A stretch of DNA of 64,000 nucleotides, taken from Gonium pectorale. Taxonomy: Eukaryota > Chlorophyta > Chlorophyceae > Chlamydomonadales > Volvocaceae. The stretch is taken from the NCBI GenBank assembly GCA_001584585.1, contig LSYV01000002.1, forward strand, positions 465,891-529,890, read 5' to 3'. Position 1 is the first letter of the stretch; every line of letters starts with the position of its first letter. Positions 44,601 through 55,038 of this stretch are shown one piece after another. Under the pieces are notes generated by a model. That model had not been told where the DNA came from. It worked only from the letters and a program-made list of their open reading frames with translations, and did not search any database. A program made the translations under genes and the position numbers.

Positions 44601-47528
44601 CTCCCGGCACCGCCGCACGGCCCGCCAACGAACGCGCCGTGGAGGCGCTGGCGTTCCTGGCTGCCGGGGGAGGCGGGGGCACCAGCACGAGCGCGAGCTC
44701 CAGCGGGCGCCTGCGCGGGGTGCTGGTGGCAGTAGGGGCGGACCGCTGGCTGCGGCTGTGGGACGTGCTGGACGGGACGCTGCTGGCGGAGCGCTTTACC
44801 GGCCACCGACAGGTGGGTGGGTGGGTGGGTGGGTGGGTGGATGAGTGGGTGGATGAGTGGACGGCAGCGGTGATGTTGTCGACACGACGGAACTGAGGCA
44901 CCTGTGGTCAATGGTGCCCTGGGCGGGCGTATCCTTGCCGCTTTTCCCTCCTGCCTCTGTTAGCTCACAGCGGCATATGACAATGGGTAACCCGTGGAGG
45001 CGTGGATGTGGGCATATGGCGCCAGCTTCGCTCAAAGCCGCTCAACCCAAAGGCGCCTTATTGCTGCAGTACCGCATTCCCCTGGGTCACTTTGGGCCTC
45101 AGCGACATCGCTGCGCTCCACATCCCTTCGCTTGCAGGGCGAGACGGTACAAGCCCTGGCTCTGGACGGCAACAACACGCGCATCGCTACCGGGGACAGC
45201 GGCGGAATGATCAAGGTAGGGGCTCCCTCCCGAGAAACTGAGTCGATACTTGAAAGCGCCCATGAGTATGCTTGTTTCCTTCGTATCCAATAAGCCGCCG
45301 CCGATATGAGGAAGCCCATGGGCAAATCTCTTGCTTTAGACCAGGAGGGCACTTTGCCGGTATGCAGTCAGTCCACGGCATCTGCCCGTGGCTCGCGCTC
45401 TTCCGCCACGTCCTGTAACTATTGCGGATTCCTGTGTCGATACTCGGCCCCCGCATCGTCAATGCCGGCCATATAGGTGTGGGATATGTCTCGCTACACC
45501 GGCGGCGTGCTGACGCCCCAGGCCGCTGCCTCCACCATCCGCGAACTGGCGGTGTGGCGCGGCCACAAGGGCCACGTCACCTCGCTGGACTGGGTGGACG
45601 TGGCCCACAGCGGCGGCGGCGGCGCGCTGGGCGCGTTGGGCGTGGTCCCCGTGAGCAGCAACAGCGGCTCGCGCGAGCTCTTCCTGGTCAGCAGCAGCGC
45701 GGACTGCACGGTCGCGGTGTGGACGGAGGGCGGCGCGCGGATAGGCACGTTTGGGCAGAACACCTGGGTGCTCCAGGTGAGGGCGGTGGTTTGGTGCTGG
45801 CGGCGGCTTTGGTGCGAGCGCGTGGCTGCGTGCAACAACGCCGCAAGCACCTTCCACGGTTTTGTTGTCGATGCGGGGGTATCGTCAGGCTGGCATACGG
45901 CAATTGCTTAGTCCCTGGTGGTGCGTCTTCCGCCGACACGAGCCACGATGCCATGATGCCCGCAGGATAAGAGCACCTGGGCTTCTCAGGAACCGGAGCC
46001 GTTGGATGTAAGTGCCAGGCTCCAGTCGCGTGTTCGTGCCATTATTTATCCGGACCCCCCGCCACACGCGATGAACTGTTTTAGGTCGTTGCCTTACCGT
46101 TATGCCACGGCCTTTCGACCCACGCCTTCACCGCCAGTCCTTCGTGCCGAGACAGTGCACCTGCACCGTCTCCCCAAAATCATTTTCTGAGGACCCAATC
46201 CTGCTCCCCCCCCTTCCCCCCCTTCCCCCCCTTTCCCCCCTGGACACGCTCTGCGTCCCAGGAACGCGACAGCTGGATCATGGAAGCATCCCGCGTCATA
46301 CCGCGCTCCGACCCCGCGGCGCCCGCCTCCTCCAACGGCACCGCCGCCAGCCCTGTGCCGCCCCTGCCCGTCGCGACCAGCCTCATAGGCGACATCGGCA
46401 ACTTCGCCGCCGCCGGCGGCCCCGCTGCTGGCTCGGGGCCGGGGCGGCCCATGACTGCGGCAGCCGCCTTGGCCGCCTCGGCCGCCGGGCGGCTGAGTCC
46501 CGTCGCACCGCTGCGCCCGCTCTCCTCAGTGACTGACAGCGGTGGAAGCGGGCCTCGATCCCGGCCGGACAGCGCGCCGGCAGAGATTGCGCTGGTGTGC
46601 GGGACTTCGTACGCGCTGCGGGCGGAGCAGCGGTTGTCGCTGCGGCGGCGCGCGGCGCCGTCGAGAGGGACGCCCGGCGGCGCCACCGAAGGCGGGGGCG
46701 CAAACGGCGGCATCGGCGGCGGCGCAACACCGGCGGCTCCCGACGCTGGTGGTGCTGGCGGCGGCGGTGGTGGCAGTGCCCGTGGGGGCGTCGCGAGTGC
46801 TCGCGGCAGCGCCGGTGGCGCGACAACACGACCGTCCAGCAGGATGCTGCTGGAGGACGCGAAGCTCGCAGAGCGTTTAACGGGACTGCGCCTAGCCATG
46901 ACCCCTACATTAGAAGGTCCCGGTGACGAAGCCGATGCGGATGAGGACGGGGGCGAGGGGGAGGGCGGGGAGGAGGACGAGGAGGACGTGGATCTGAGCA
47001 GCAGCGTCAGCAGCAGCGACGATCACGACAGCGACGTGGAGGTACCCACGGCGCTATGGCTGCACGAGTTCGACGCGGCGCGCAAGCGGCGACTGGTGCT
47101 GGCGAAAGAGGCCTACAGCAGTGGCGGGGCAAGCTCGACGCGAGCGTACGGCGCCGGCGGTCGGGCGGGCGTGGCGCATCTCTTAAAGGTGGGTGCAAGC
47201 GTCTACTTTGCGCGCCCTTGGGAGGCAATGAGGGAAAGGGGGGCAAGGCAAGACGGAGGGGGCTGTGGGCAGCCGCCCATGCCTGGCACCATCGCCCATC
47301 CCTCCCTCGCAGCCCCGAACTGGTCTTCTGCAATCGACTGGGCACCACCTCGTCTGCGCCGTTCCGTGTTTGCAGGTCTCAGAGCTATCGATGCTGCAGG
47401 AGCGCCCTGTGACCAGCTACATGAGCAGCCGGCGCGGTGTGGCGACGGCAGCGGGGGTGCTGTCCAAAGCCTCCGGATCGCCACCGCGGCCCAGCACTGC
47501 GGCGCTGTCAACGTCACGAAAGGGGTAG
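38648..47528 (+). CDS. EF-hand/WD40 protein, WDR49/WDR64/EFCAB8-like (probable axonemal protein)
   Basis: Twenty exons in consistent phase give 1,289 aa: 38648-38765, 38981-39120, 39555-39648, 39945-40017, 40276-40375, 40701-40810, 40958-41494, 41779-41890, 42075-42140, 42321-42452, 42735-42806, 43046-43123, 43280-43407, 43626-43752, 43965-44159, 44483-44812, 45138-45215, 45477-45776, 46262-47188, 47376-47528. Two canonical calcium loops come first, DLDGTGQLHPQE and, formed across a splice, DANSDGTIDWDE. At least a dozen WD40 blades follow (DGTVRLWNAKD, SRSIRIYDLAS, VILWNPFSQK, IWDIRNHKCVQTL, VWKMTTAG, ISVWHVPTGK, IWNFSSGAC, ELWVWNMDS, RLWDVLDG, VWDMSRY, DCTVAVW). The last 350 residues are Gly/Ser/acidic low complexity. 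Order and number of domains match the WDR49/WDR64/EFCAB8 group, which is found in ciliated organisms and linked to axonemes. Calcium binding at both loops looks intact. Confidence 0.85.
42026..42055. repeat. (CTGCC)6 microsatellite
   Basis: Six perfect CTGCC units in the intron just upstream of the WD40 exon starting at 42075, acting as part of its pyrimidine-rich tract. Confidence 0.9.
44813..44860 (+). repeat. (GGGT)n / GGATGAGT repeat at a 5' splice site
   Basis: Immediately after the WD40 exon ending at 44812 the intron reads GTGGGTGGGTGGGTGGGTGG and then degenerates into GGATGAGT units. The donor GT is the first base pair of the repeat, and the G runs could form a quadruplex. Confidence 0.9.
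46205..46241. repeat. C-tract upstream of a 3' splice site
   Basis: Four runs of six to eight C separated by TT or TTT directly upstream of the acceptor used by the exon starting at 46262. It serves as an unusually pure pyrimidine tract and could form an i-motif. Confidence 0.85.
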
Positions 47529-47755
47529 CGCCAGCAGTGCACTTCCGCGCCGCGTCGGTGTGGGCCGAGACTTGCAACATGTAGCATAGGAATGCACAAA
47601 TTGGACTCCGCAGCGACGGGGCGCCGGTACTCTGGTCGACGTCCGTGCATGTCCACGGTCATTACGGCAAAGATGTCGTAGCAGGAGTGGGGGACGTCTG
47701 ACAGGATGCGGAAGAAGCCGGCGGAAAGCCTGTAACCGGCAGGTACCGGCGGCCA

Positions 47756-47760
47756 TGTAA
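47756..47760 (+). promoter_or_regulatory. TGTAA polyadenylation signal of WDR49-like gene
   Basis: TGTAA 228 bases after the stop codon; a second TGTAA at 47731-47735 is an alternative. Confidence 0.5.
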
Positions 47761-49229
47761 CCAGCAGTCATACTCGGTCGCTTCATGTCCGCCCTTGCCA
47801 ACGCGCAAAACCCCCGTATCGTCGTACGTTTGTGCACTGCTCAGGCCCCGCCCACATCGGGGCCTAGATAGTAGTGATTTCCTATCCGTCCCCACCCTAC
47901 TTGCCTTAAGAGTCACTTCTCATTGCGTCTCAAGGAACTGGCGGTGCACCCCAGCAAGTGAGCAGGCTTAGGGCCGAAGCCGGGCACTTCTATGGCGTTG
48001 CTTATCACGAGAGCAGCGACCTGAGCACGACAAGCGCGCCAGCTTTGAGGTAGTGAGCAGTTAGATGCATGCACAGGACCATCGTCTACGATTTCAGGAC
48101 TGGGGTATATGCACGCCACCAGGGCGCGAGCGTACGAATGATAGAGCCTAAGCCTAAGGAGGTGACGCTTACAGCAAGGGCAGCAGTTACATTAGTAAGG
48201 CACACAGGTGCGGAGCTGCCTAACGATGCTGCAGTTGCTATAAGACGACGCACTGGCGGTTGGGGCACAAGGGCTCCCCAGCCCCGCAAGCAGCAGCGCC
48301 ACGGACATGGGCTCGCCGGCCGCAGCACGTCGTTGCTCGGTTGTGCCCCTTTCCCACATCATATGCATGGGTCAACAGCATTTGCAGCCGCCCTTTTGAT
48401 ACACCGACGTCCGAACCGGCTGCACTGCTCCATCCCAGCTTGTTTGCAGCAGTCTTCTGTGCCGTGGTTAACAAATGAAAGTAGCAAAGAAGGGGTATGC
48501 GCGCCCGAACTTCCATGTAGGGCGGGCTGTTTTGGTACAAGGCCAGGCGGGCAAGGCAATCGAGGCTGAGCCCCCTCCCATCTGCCATCTCAGAGGCACT
48601 ATCTTACCAGGTGCGGCTTTCCTGTTGGGGCCGGTGCCGTTGGTCGCTCTGTTCGGCGGTTTGCCGCCTTTAACCTTTCCACAGAACAAGAGAACTAGAC
48701 AGGAAGTTCGGTTTCACCTACTGGGATCTGAGTTGTCGTGCGTGCTCTCAGGTGTCGTCATCTCTGCCGCGGTCTGTCGGCTCCCAGCGGATACCAGACC
48801 GGTGCGCGCCCAGCATATCCACCCTGGACGCCAAACGGCGGTATGTAGTACATCGTAGGCCGCCCCTGGCCGCGACCCTTGCGTGAGTTACCTCCTTCGG
48901 CCCGGCTTCTCTGCACCTTGTGTTCTCCATCCTTCCCCTTGAGCGCTCACATAGCACTACTGCCTCTGCCAAGGACCACGAGAGGAGCATAGGCTGCTGG
49001 CAGGCCTCAGCCGTAACAGCGGAAGAGCAAAGACGGGGTAGACCAAGCAGTGTATTTGTCGGTTGCATCATTGACGAACCGTACTGTATACGGGCACACC
49101 GCGCGCGCTGGATCTCCACGACTAGCGGGCCTCGTGCACACGTTTTCCGCACTGATGGCATTCCAAACACAACTCTGCGTCGAGCAGACCGGGCCCATCA
49201 GAGTTTTGGATGCATGCCCAGCCGTTCAG
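47761..49229. other. Intergenic region, nothing recognised
   Basis: About 1.5 kb between convergent genes. An ATG-started open frame of 166 codons lies at 48069-48569 on the plus strand but has no family features, biased composition or splice partners. No RNA gene or clear repeat is seen. Confidence 0.5.
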
Positions 49230-49234
49230 TTACA
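49230..49234 (-). promoter_or_regulatory. Candidate polyadenylation signal of the GT61 gene (minus)
   Basis: Plus-strand TTACA about 850 bases beyond the stop codon at 50083; the nearest minus-strand TGTAA I found. Confidence 0.35.
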
Positions 49235-50082
49235 CGAGAATGCTGTCATGCCTCGTCGAGGGCGCGGCCGTAATGTCGCATAGCAAACCACCGCAACCGT
49301 CTCCTCGACCGCATGACAGCCCAGCAAGCTGTGCAGTTCAGTGCATCAGCGCAGCGTCTGCAGTACACGTCCGGAGCATCAAGAAGAATCAGCGGTAGTG
49401 AATCAATACATGTGGCGGCAAGGCCAGCTGCAGCAACAGCTTCATTGCGAATGAGAAAATCACATATCACGAGGACGGCACCAACCCAATGCCTGAACCA
49501 GAACGCTTGATAGTCAGGATCCGCGCGTGTGAAAGCAAATATTAAGCAGTATTGTGTGCGGTTTATTCCATATGCAGGGCGCGACAAGGGCTGCCGTGCT
49601 GGTATGGTACGGCCGGGACAAATGAGCGCGGCTGACTCGGGGCCCATTAGGCTGACTCGAGCGACGGAAGGGACGGTATTGTAATCGTCCACTCTATCTG
49701 TTCGTACCTACCTACTCAACCGGCCTCTCGGTGTACGTAACAAACCATGTTTTCCTACCGTCTATAACTATCATGCCTAACCTGCAATGACCGCATGCCC
49801 AGCCCCAGCCCAGAGGTTTCATCCGGAAGCGCGCGATGCCTTCAGCATCACTCTTACTATGATTGCACGTTGCCCACTAGGCTTGTTCCCTGTTGGCCTA
49901 CGTTCTGCCGATGCGAGCTCGCTTGCAGTCCATCAACCCGCTACCTGCAACGTGTGCCTCCCAGAGGGGGGACATCGGCACTCCACAGTCCCAGGCCGGT
50001 CAGCCGCCCAGACGTCCCGTTCCCGTACGCCATGAGGATGCTCTGGAGGAAGCGCAATAAGCCCCGCGGCCGCCAGCCCGAC

Positions 50083-53000
50083 TCAGTGGCGTGTGCGCGG
50101 TGTTAACCCCAACAGCTCGTGTGCCGACTTGTTGGAGGGCGGCTCCGGCACCGGGGGAATATTCAGCACGTGGATGCCCTCTCCAGCGCCAGCACTTGCC
50201 GACGCGCCACAGCAATGGCCCTGGAGCGTCTTGAAGTAGGGCGCGAACCGTGGGTCGGTCCCGATCGCGTCGTCCATTGCAGCGGGCCAGTCGTAACGAT
50301 GGCGGATGATAGGGCCGCGGCTGGGCTCCTGAGATGCGACGACATGGACGGAGGGCAGGTTAGGAAGTGATGGCGGCACTGCTGCCAACCTCCACGATGC
50401 CCTTAAGCTCGACCAGCCGGCCGTTCCGAGCCGTCACCCTAGTTGCTCCAATCCCCAAGGGCACATCGTGCCTTTCCCAGACCTTTCCTAACGCAGCCCG
50501 CAAGAATGCACCGTCCACAGCCCTCCCCCAGGGTTGCGTCCTTGCCTCCCGACCTCCTTTACTTCACTGACGGGCCGAGGTCAGCCGGCCCCCCGGCGCA
50601 CCTTGCCCAACTCCGCCTTGAGCAATGCAATGATGCGTGTGATGTTTGCCGCCATGTTGCGTAGGTCGTCGACCGGCGGCTGAGTCCAGCGGGCAGGCGT
50701 AGGAGCACAAGGAGGGCAGGTGTTGGATAAGGACGGGCAAGGCAAGGGAGTTTGTAGAGGAGGTTGATTGAGGGTTCATACAAACAAGCAGACGTACGGC
50801 AGCATGCACGCTAAGAAAATGGCCCTCGCGTCGTAAGCTTATCGATGGACAGAGCGCGCACTTTGAAGGGTGCGTACCGGCCCGAGGGCGCAGGGGACCG
50901 CATGCGTCCACACGCCCGTGGCTCACCCGCACGTCGACCCAGTAGTTGAGGCCGTGCCCCACAGCCTCGTCCCACAGCGCCGAGTTGAGCCAGTTCCGCG
51001 GCATGAACTCGAGCACCAGCGTGTTGGCCGACAGCCACTTGAAGTTGCACAGCCCACCGCCGTGCGGGCCCAGCATCGCCGCCACGTTCCTGTTGAGCCA
51101 GCGCGCGTAGTCGAGCGGGCTGGGGAAGGCCTGACTTGGCGGATGGACCTGCGCACCGGTGCGCACGGCAGCGGTGGAGGTGGAGGCGCCATGAAGCCTG
51201 CCCCGCAAGCCGTAGCTTGCCCTCGATCCTGGTACGCTCCGGGACCAGGCGCGGCCTGCTGACCGCCTTCCGCATGGACCTGCAGGCCTGGCCACAATCG
51301 AACCCCACAAGGCCGCCTTCCGCCCGGGTCTGCCGGCCTGGCCACGCCTCAAACCAGCGGGCGGACCGCAAGCAGAGGCCCGCCATGCCCCAGCCTGCCC
51401 ATGTTACTGCAGTACACGCAGCGCGTGACGCACCTCCAGCCGCTCCCCTAGGTTCCGCTCATCCAGCAGCTTGCGAATGGCGTCCTTGACCTCCTCCTCG
51501 TTCACGATGCTGCGTCCCGCGTTAAGGCGCGTCGTGTCAGCCGCCGACCTGCGGCCGTCACAGCGTGGCCGCACACTGTCAAAGCAGTAATACCAGCGGC
51601 TGCATAACGATGCTTGACGGTCCAGAAGGCAAAGCGAAGGCCACCGTGACATTAGGCAGCGGCACTCCAGTAGCCAGCGCGAAACACGCAGTACACCTGT
51701 TCCAGCCCTGGTACTCCATCGCATTCTGTGCGCCGTACCTGCTGTACCACAGCACGACTTTTCGCTCAGAAAGGGGCACTCGAGGAGAATCCAATCCTAA
51801 AACCATCTCCTGCGGACGAGCGGGACCTCTTGAATTCACATAACGCGCGTGAAACAAGCTGAAGCTTGGCAACTGAATTGCAAAACCCGGCAACAAAGCC
51901 ATGCTCTAGCTACTGGCACTCCAGGCCAACACGTAATTCATGCTGGTGGCCCACCACCCGTTGCTCATGTTCCCCACGGAACGGTCTAGATGTACCAGGT
52001 TTGTCCGCACCGTCGCCGCACAGCACCTGGAGCCGGAGAAAGAGGTATGGGTGCACGTAGGGAACCCGGCACGAGGTAATGAGCCGCCTGGCCCGCACGT
52101 CGGCAATGTCCGGAAGGACTTGGCTAGAGTTTATGTGCGGCAGCCAGCCCCACATGTCCTTCACGGCTTGCGTCTTGGTGTTCAGTCCCATGCCTAGCAA
52201 GGTGCGCGGCGGGGCGGGCCGCAGGGTTGTAGCGCGGCGATGAAGGTACATGTATGGTTGTATGGTGGAGTGTGGCATAGTCAGCGTGAAAAGCCCCATG
52301 GTGTTCAGACTGCGGTTCGAGTGACAGCGGCGGCGAAGGGCAACGTTTCAAACGCAAGGCCGTTCCTGGGTATACAAGCACAAGCTGTGATTGCATGCAA
52401 CGCGCGCAAGTCTTTGCATCCCCTAGCCAAAGAGTCACACAACAAAGCCATCGCGAGCCACCCTTGTGACGTGTGAGGGCGGCCGTTCCGCGTTTCAGTC
52501 GCAGCACCCGGACCAGTGCGCCGCTGAGCTCCCGCGCACATCAGGCCCCCACAGCGTAACTTCGGGCGAGGGCCGCGTGAGCTGCTGCATACCTGGCACG
52601 ACTTTTGTCTTGTTCGTTATGAGGTGCGCCGACTGCACGATGGGCTTGACGGTGTGGTCCAGCCAGTGCTGGTACCTGAGGGGTACGCGGCCAATAGACC
52701 CGAGGGTCCCAATCCCCACCTGTCGCCTGCCTGCTCGCACACATTGGCTCGCTCGCGCTCAGTCAGTGCATGCTGCTTGCAGTGCGGAAGCACGTCTGCG
52801 CAGGGATTCGGAGGGTGCGTAGGACATGTGCAGCACGGGCGGAGCCGCTTCCCAGCCGCCCGCGCCCCCACGACCGGCTCTGCAAGCCGACAGCCCCGCT
52901 TCTCCCCTCCCCTCCCCACACGCCAACCCGCCCCGACCCGACAAGGCAACTAGCGCCAAACTGCGCGCGACCCTTAACCACTCACCTGCCCCCACCCCAC

Positions 53001-55038
53001 CGCCACCCGGCCGTTGCCACCCGCCAAGCCCTCCGCCCGCCCCAGCAGCCACACACCAGGCTGCTAGCGCCCACAGACCCTCCATACTCCAACCTCACGC
53101 GCGCGCGCCCGCCACCCGCCTGTCGCTGTCGGGCGTCACGTAGATGGCGGCCTCCTCCACGAAGATCTCGTCGTACTCGGGCCGCACGACGGACCTGTTG
53201 GCGGCGCCGCGCTGCATCTCCTCCTCTGACAGGCTCTCCCGCCACTGCGTCACGCGGGTCATGTGGCCCAGGCAGTGGCTCGAGTCGCCCACCCAGGTTG
53301 TGGGCACGATGCCCTCCTGGTACCTGCGGTGAGGCGCGGCCAGGCGCGGGAGCCGATTCCATGGCCGGGCGTGTAGACGAGGAACAGCTGTGACGGAAGG
53401 GCCGGTCGCTACCAGCCGGGCCCTTGCTCCACTCGTTGGGCCCGGCCTGTGCCCAACGGACAAAGAGCAACGCCCTCATTTCGCGTCCTCTCCGAGACTA
53501 ACACAGTTCCCACCCCGTCCCCACCCCGCTTCACAGCCGCTCCGTGCCCACTCCGCGCCCATGTGCCCCCTCCCGACCTGACGTTCTTGAAGACCAGGTT
53601 CTGTCCCCGCAGTCCGATGAATGCCACTCGCCCCTGACTCATGTCAACCACCGCGCGGCGGTTGCCGCCCGTCTGTCCTTGCGCATCCGGACCGAAGCTG
53701 TTGTTGATCCAGGCGGCCGCATCCTCGTGGTCGAAGAAGCCCGGCAGGGCAGCCTGCGAGCCAACGAGCGGGAAAGTGGGGTGGGCCGCAACTCTCCAGG
53801 GCTAAGTCGCGAGGGCACATGTGGAGGCAGGGCATGCATATTCGTGGACAGTGCGCGGAATGAGGTGGGGGTGGGTGGGACCGGGCACCTGACGCCGCGT
53901 GGGGCGGAGAATCCCGGCAGGGCAGCCTGTGTTGTCGGCGGGCGGGCGACCCGACAGCTGCGATGGTGATTGACGCCTTCTGATTACCCCTCTGCCTCCC
54001 TCACCGCACCGCGCAGCTAACAGTGCCGGTACCGGATGTCAAGCGCCGTAACCAGGTGACCAGTGCATCCAGCCCCGTCCCCGGGCCAGAAAGAAGTGCT
54101 GCCACCGCGCTGCCCCTGGAGTGAGCCACGCTGAGCCGGACCGCTCCATTACACTGCGCACCCCGCCCTTCTGCTGCCCCACTGTCACTCCACTGCTGTC
54201 CTGCTCCTCCATCCAACTCCCATCCCCTGGCTCCCCTGCTGCCCCGCCCGCCCTCCCGCCCTCCCGCCCGCACCTCGAAATCGGGGTACACGAGTTCCTC
54301 GCCGTACTCCAGTGCCGGCAGGGCCCGCGACAGGCACGGAGCGTAGTAGGGAGGCATGCCTATTGCATGGAGCGATTGGGGACGCGAGAGACGGGAAGGT
54401 GAGCTGCTGGTAGGGACGTGCGTTCAGGTGGGCGCGCTCGAAGTGGTTGCGTAGGAGGCGGCCAGGTGCTACCAGGCAGGGCTCCTGAGGCCCCATGAGT
54501 ACCGGTATGGTCACACGGCGCCGCAGTCAGATGCCGACGCAGTGGGTCTCATGGCATGATGGCGAAGAGCCCGGCCGAAGACGGGTGCTTGGACTTCGAG
54601 CGGACCCCCCGTGCAGTTGATGCACGGGTGGAGGGGCGCGGCGCGGCGGGCTGTACGCGCGGTGGCCACTTCCCATATAGATTCGCCCAGCCCGCAGCCC
54701 TTCTGTGGCGCACTCTCCTTGAGCCCCGCCCCCTCCCGCCAGAATGCCGCCCGGTGAGCCTGACCTTCAGTGCACGAGCGCAGCACCACGGGTTTCCACT
54801 TGTCCGACTCAAGTTCTGTGCTCACGTTCCCGAAAAACGCCGCGTAGCGCCAGCGGGAGCGCGCCGCGAGGTCGCCACCATCGGGAGTGTTGGTCGAAGC
54901 GTGTCGTCCTGGCTCAAGTACACACCTTAAATGCTGATACTGGAGCGAGCTGTAGCCAAGCAGGAGTACGCTCCCGGCAAAGAATCCAAGCAGGGCGAGC
55001 CATCCCAGCCATGCTAATCGACGAGCAGACCTTATCAT
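50083..55038 (-). CDS. GT61 (DUF563) family type II membrane glycosyltransferase
   Basis: Family GT61 enzymes (plant XylT, EOGT, arabinoxylan transferases) transfer pentoses or GlcNAc to glycans in the Golgi or ER. The start at 55038 gives a short basic N-terminus and one hydrophobic anchor (about residues 9-31, LAWLGWLALLGFFAGSVLLL). Resolved exons, joined by GT-AG introns, are about 54359-54274, 53753-53578, 53323-53116, 52675-52513, 52193-52027, 51575-51434, 51130-50927, 50679-50602 and 50328-50083; the 5' exons between 55038 and 54360 are unresolved. The core signature is MLGPHGGGLCNFKWL followed by TLVLEFMP, equivalent to the GT61 HGAGLTN...vvEi block, preceded by NAGRSIVNEEEV. A Tyr-Gln-His-Trp block (YQHWLDHTVKP) opens the catalytic half. 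Substrate is unknown; wall hydroxyproline-rich proteins or N-glycans are candidates by inference. Confidence 0.75.

Noticed and set aside
48069..48569. 166-codon plus-strand open frame
   Set aside because: ATG start but no domain, no codon-bias signal I can judge, and long chance frames are common in GC-rich DNA.
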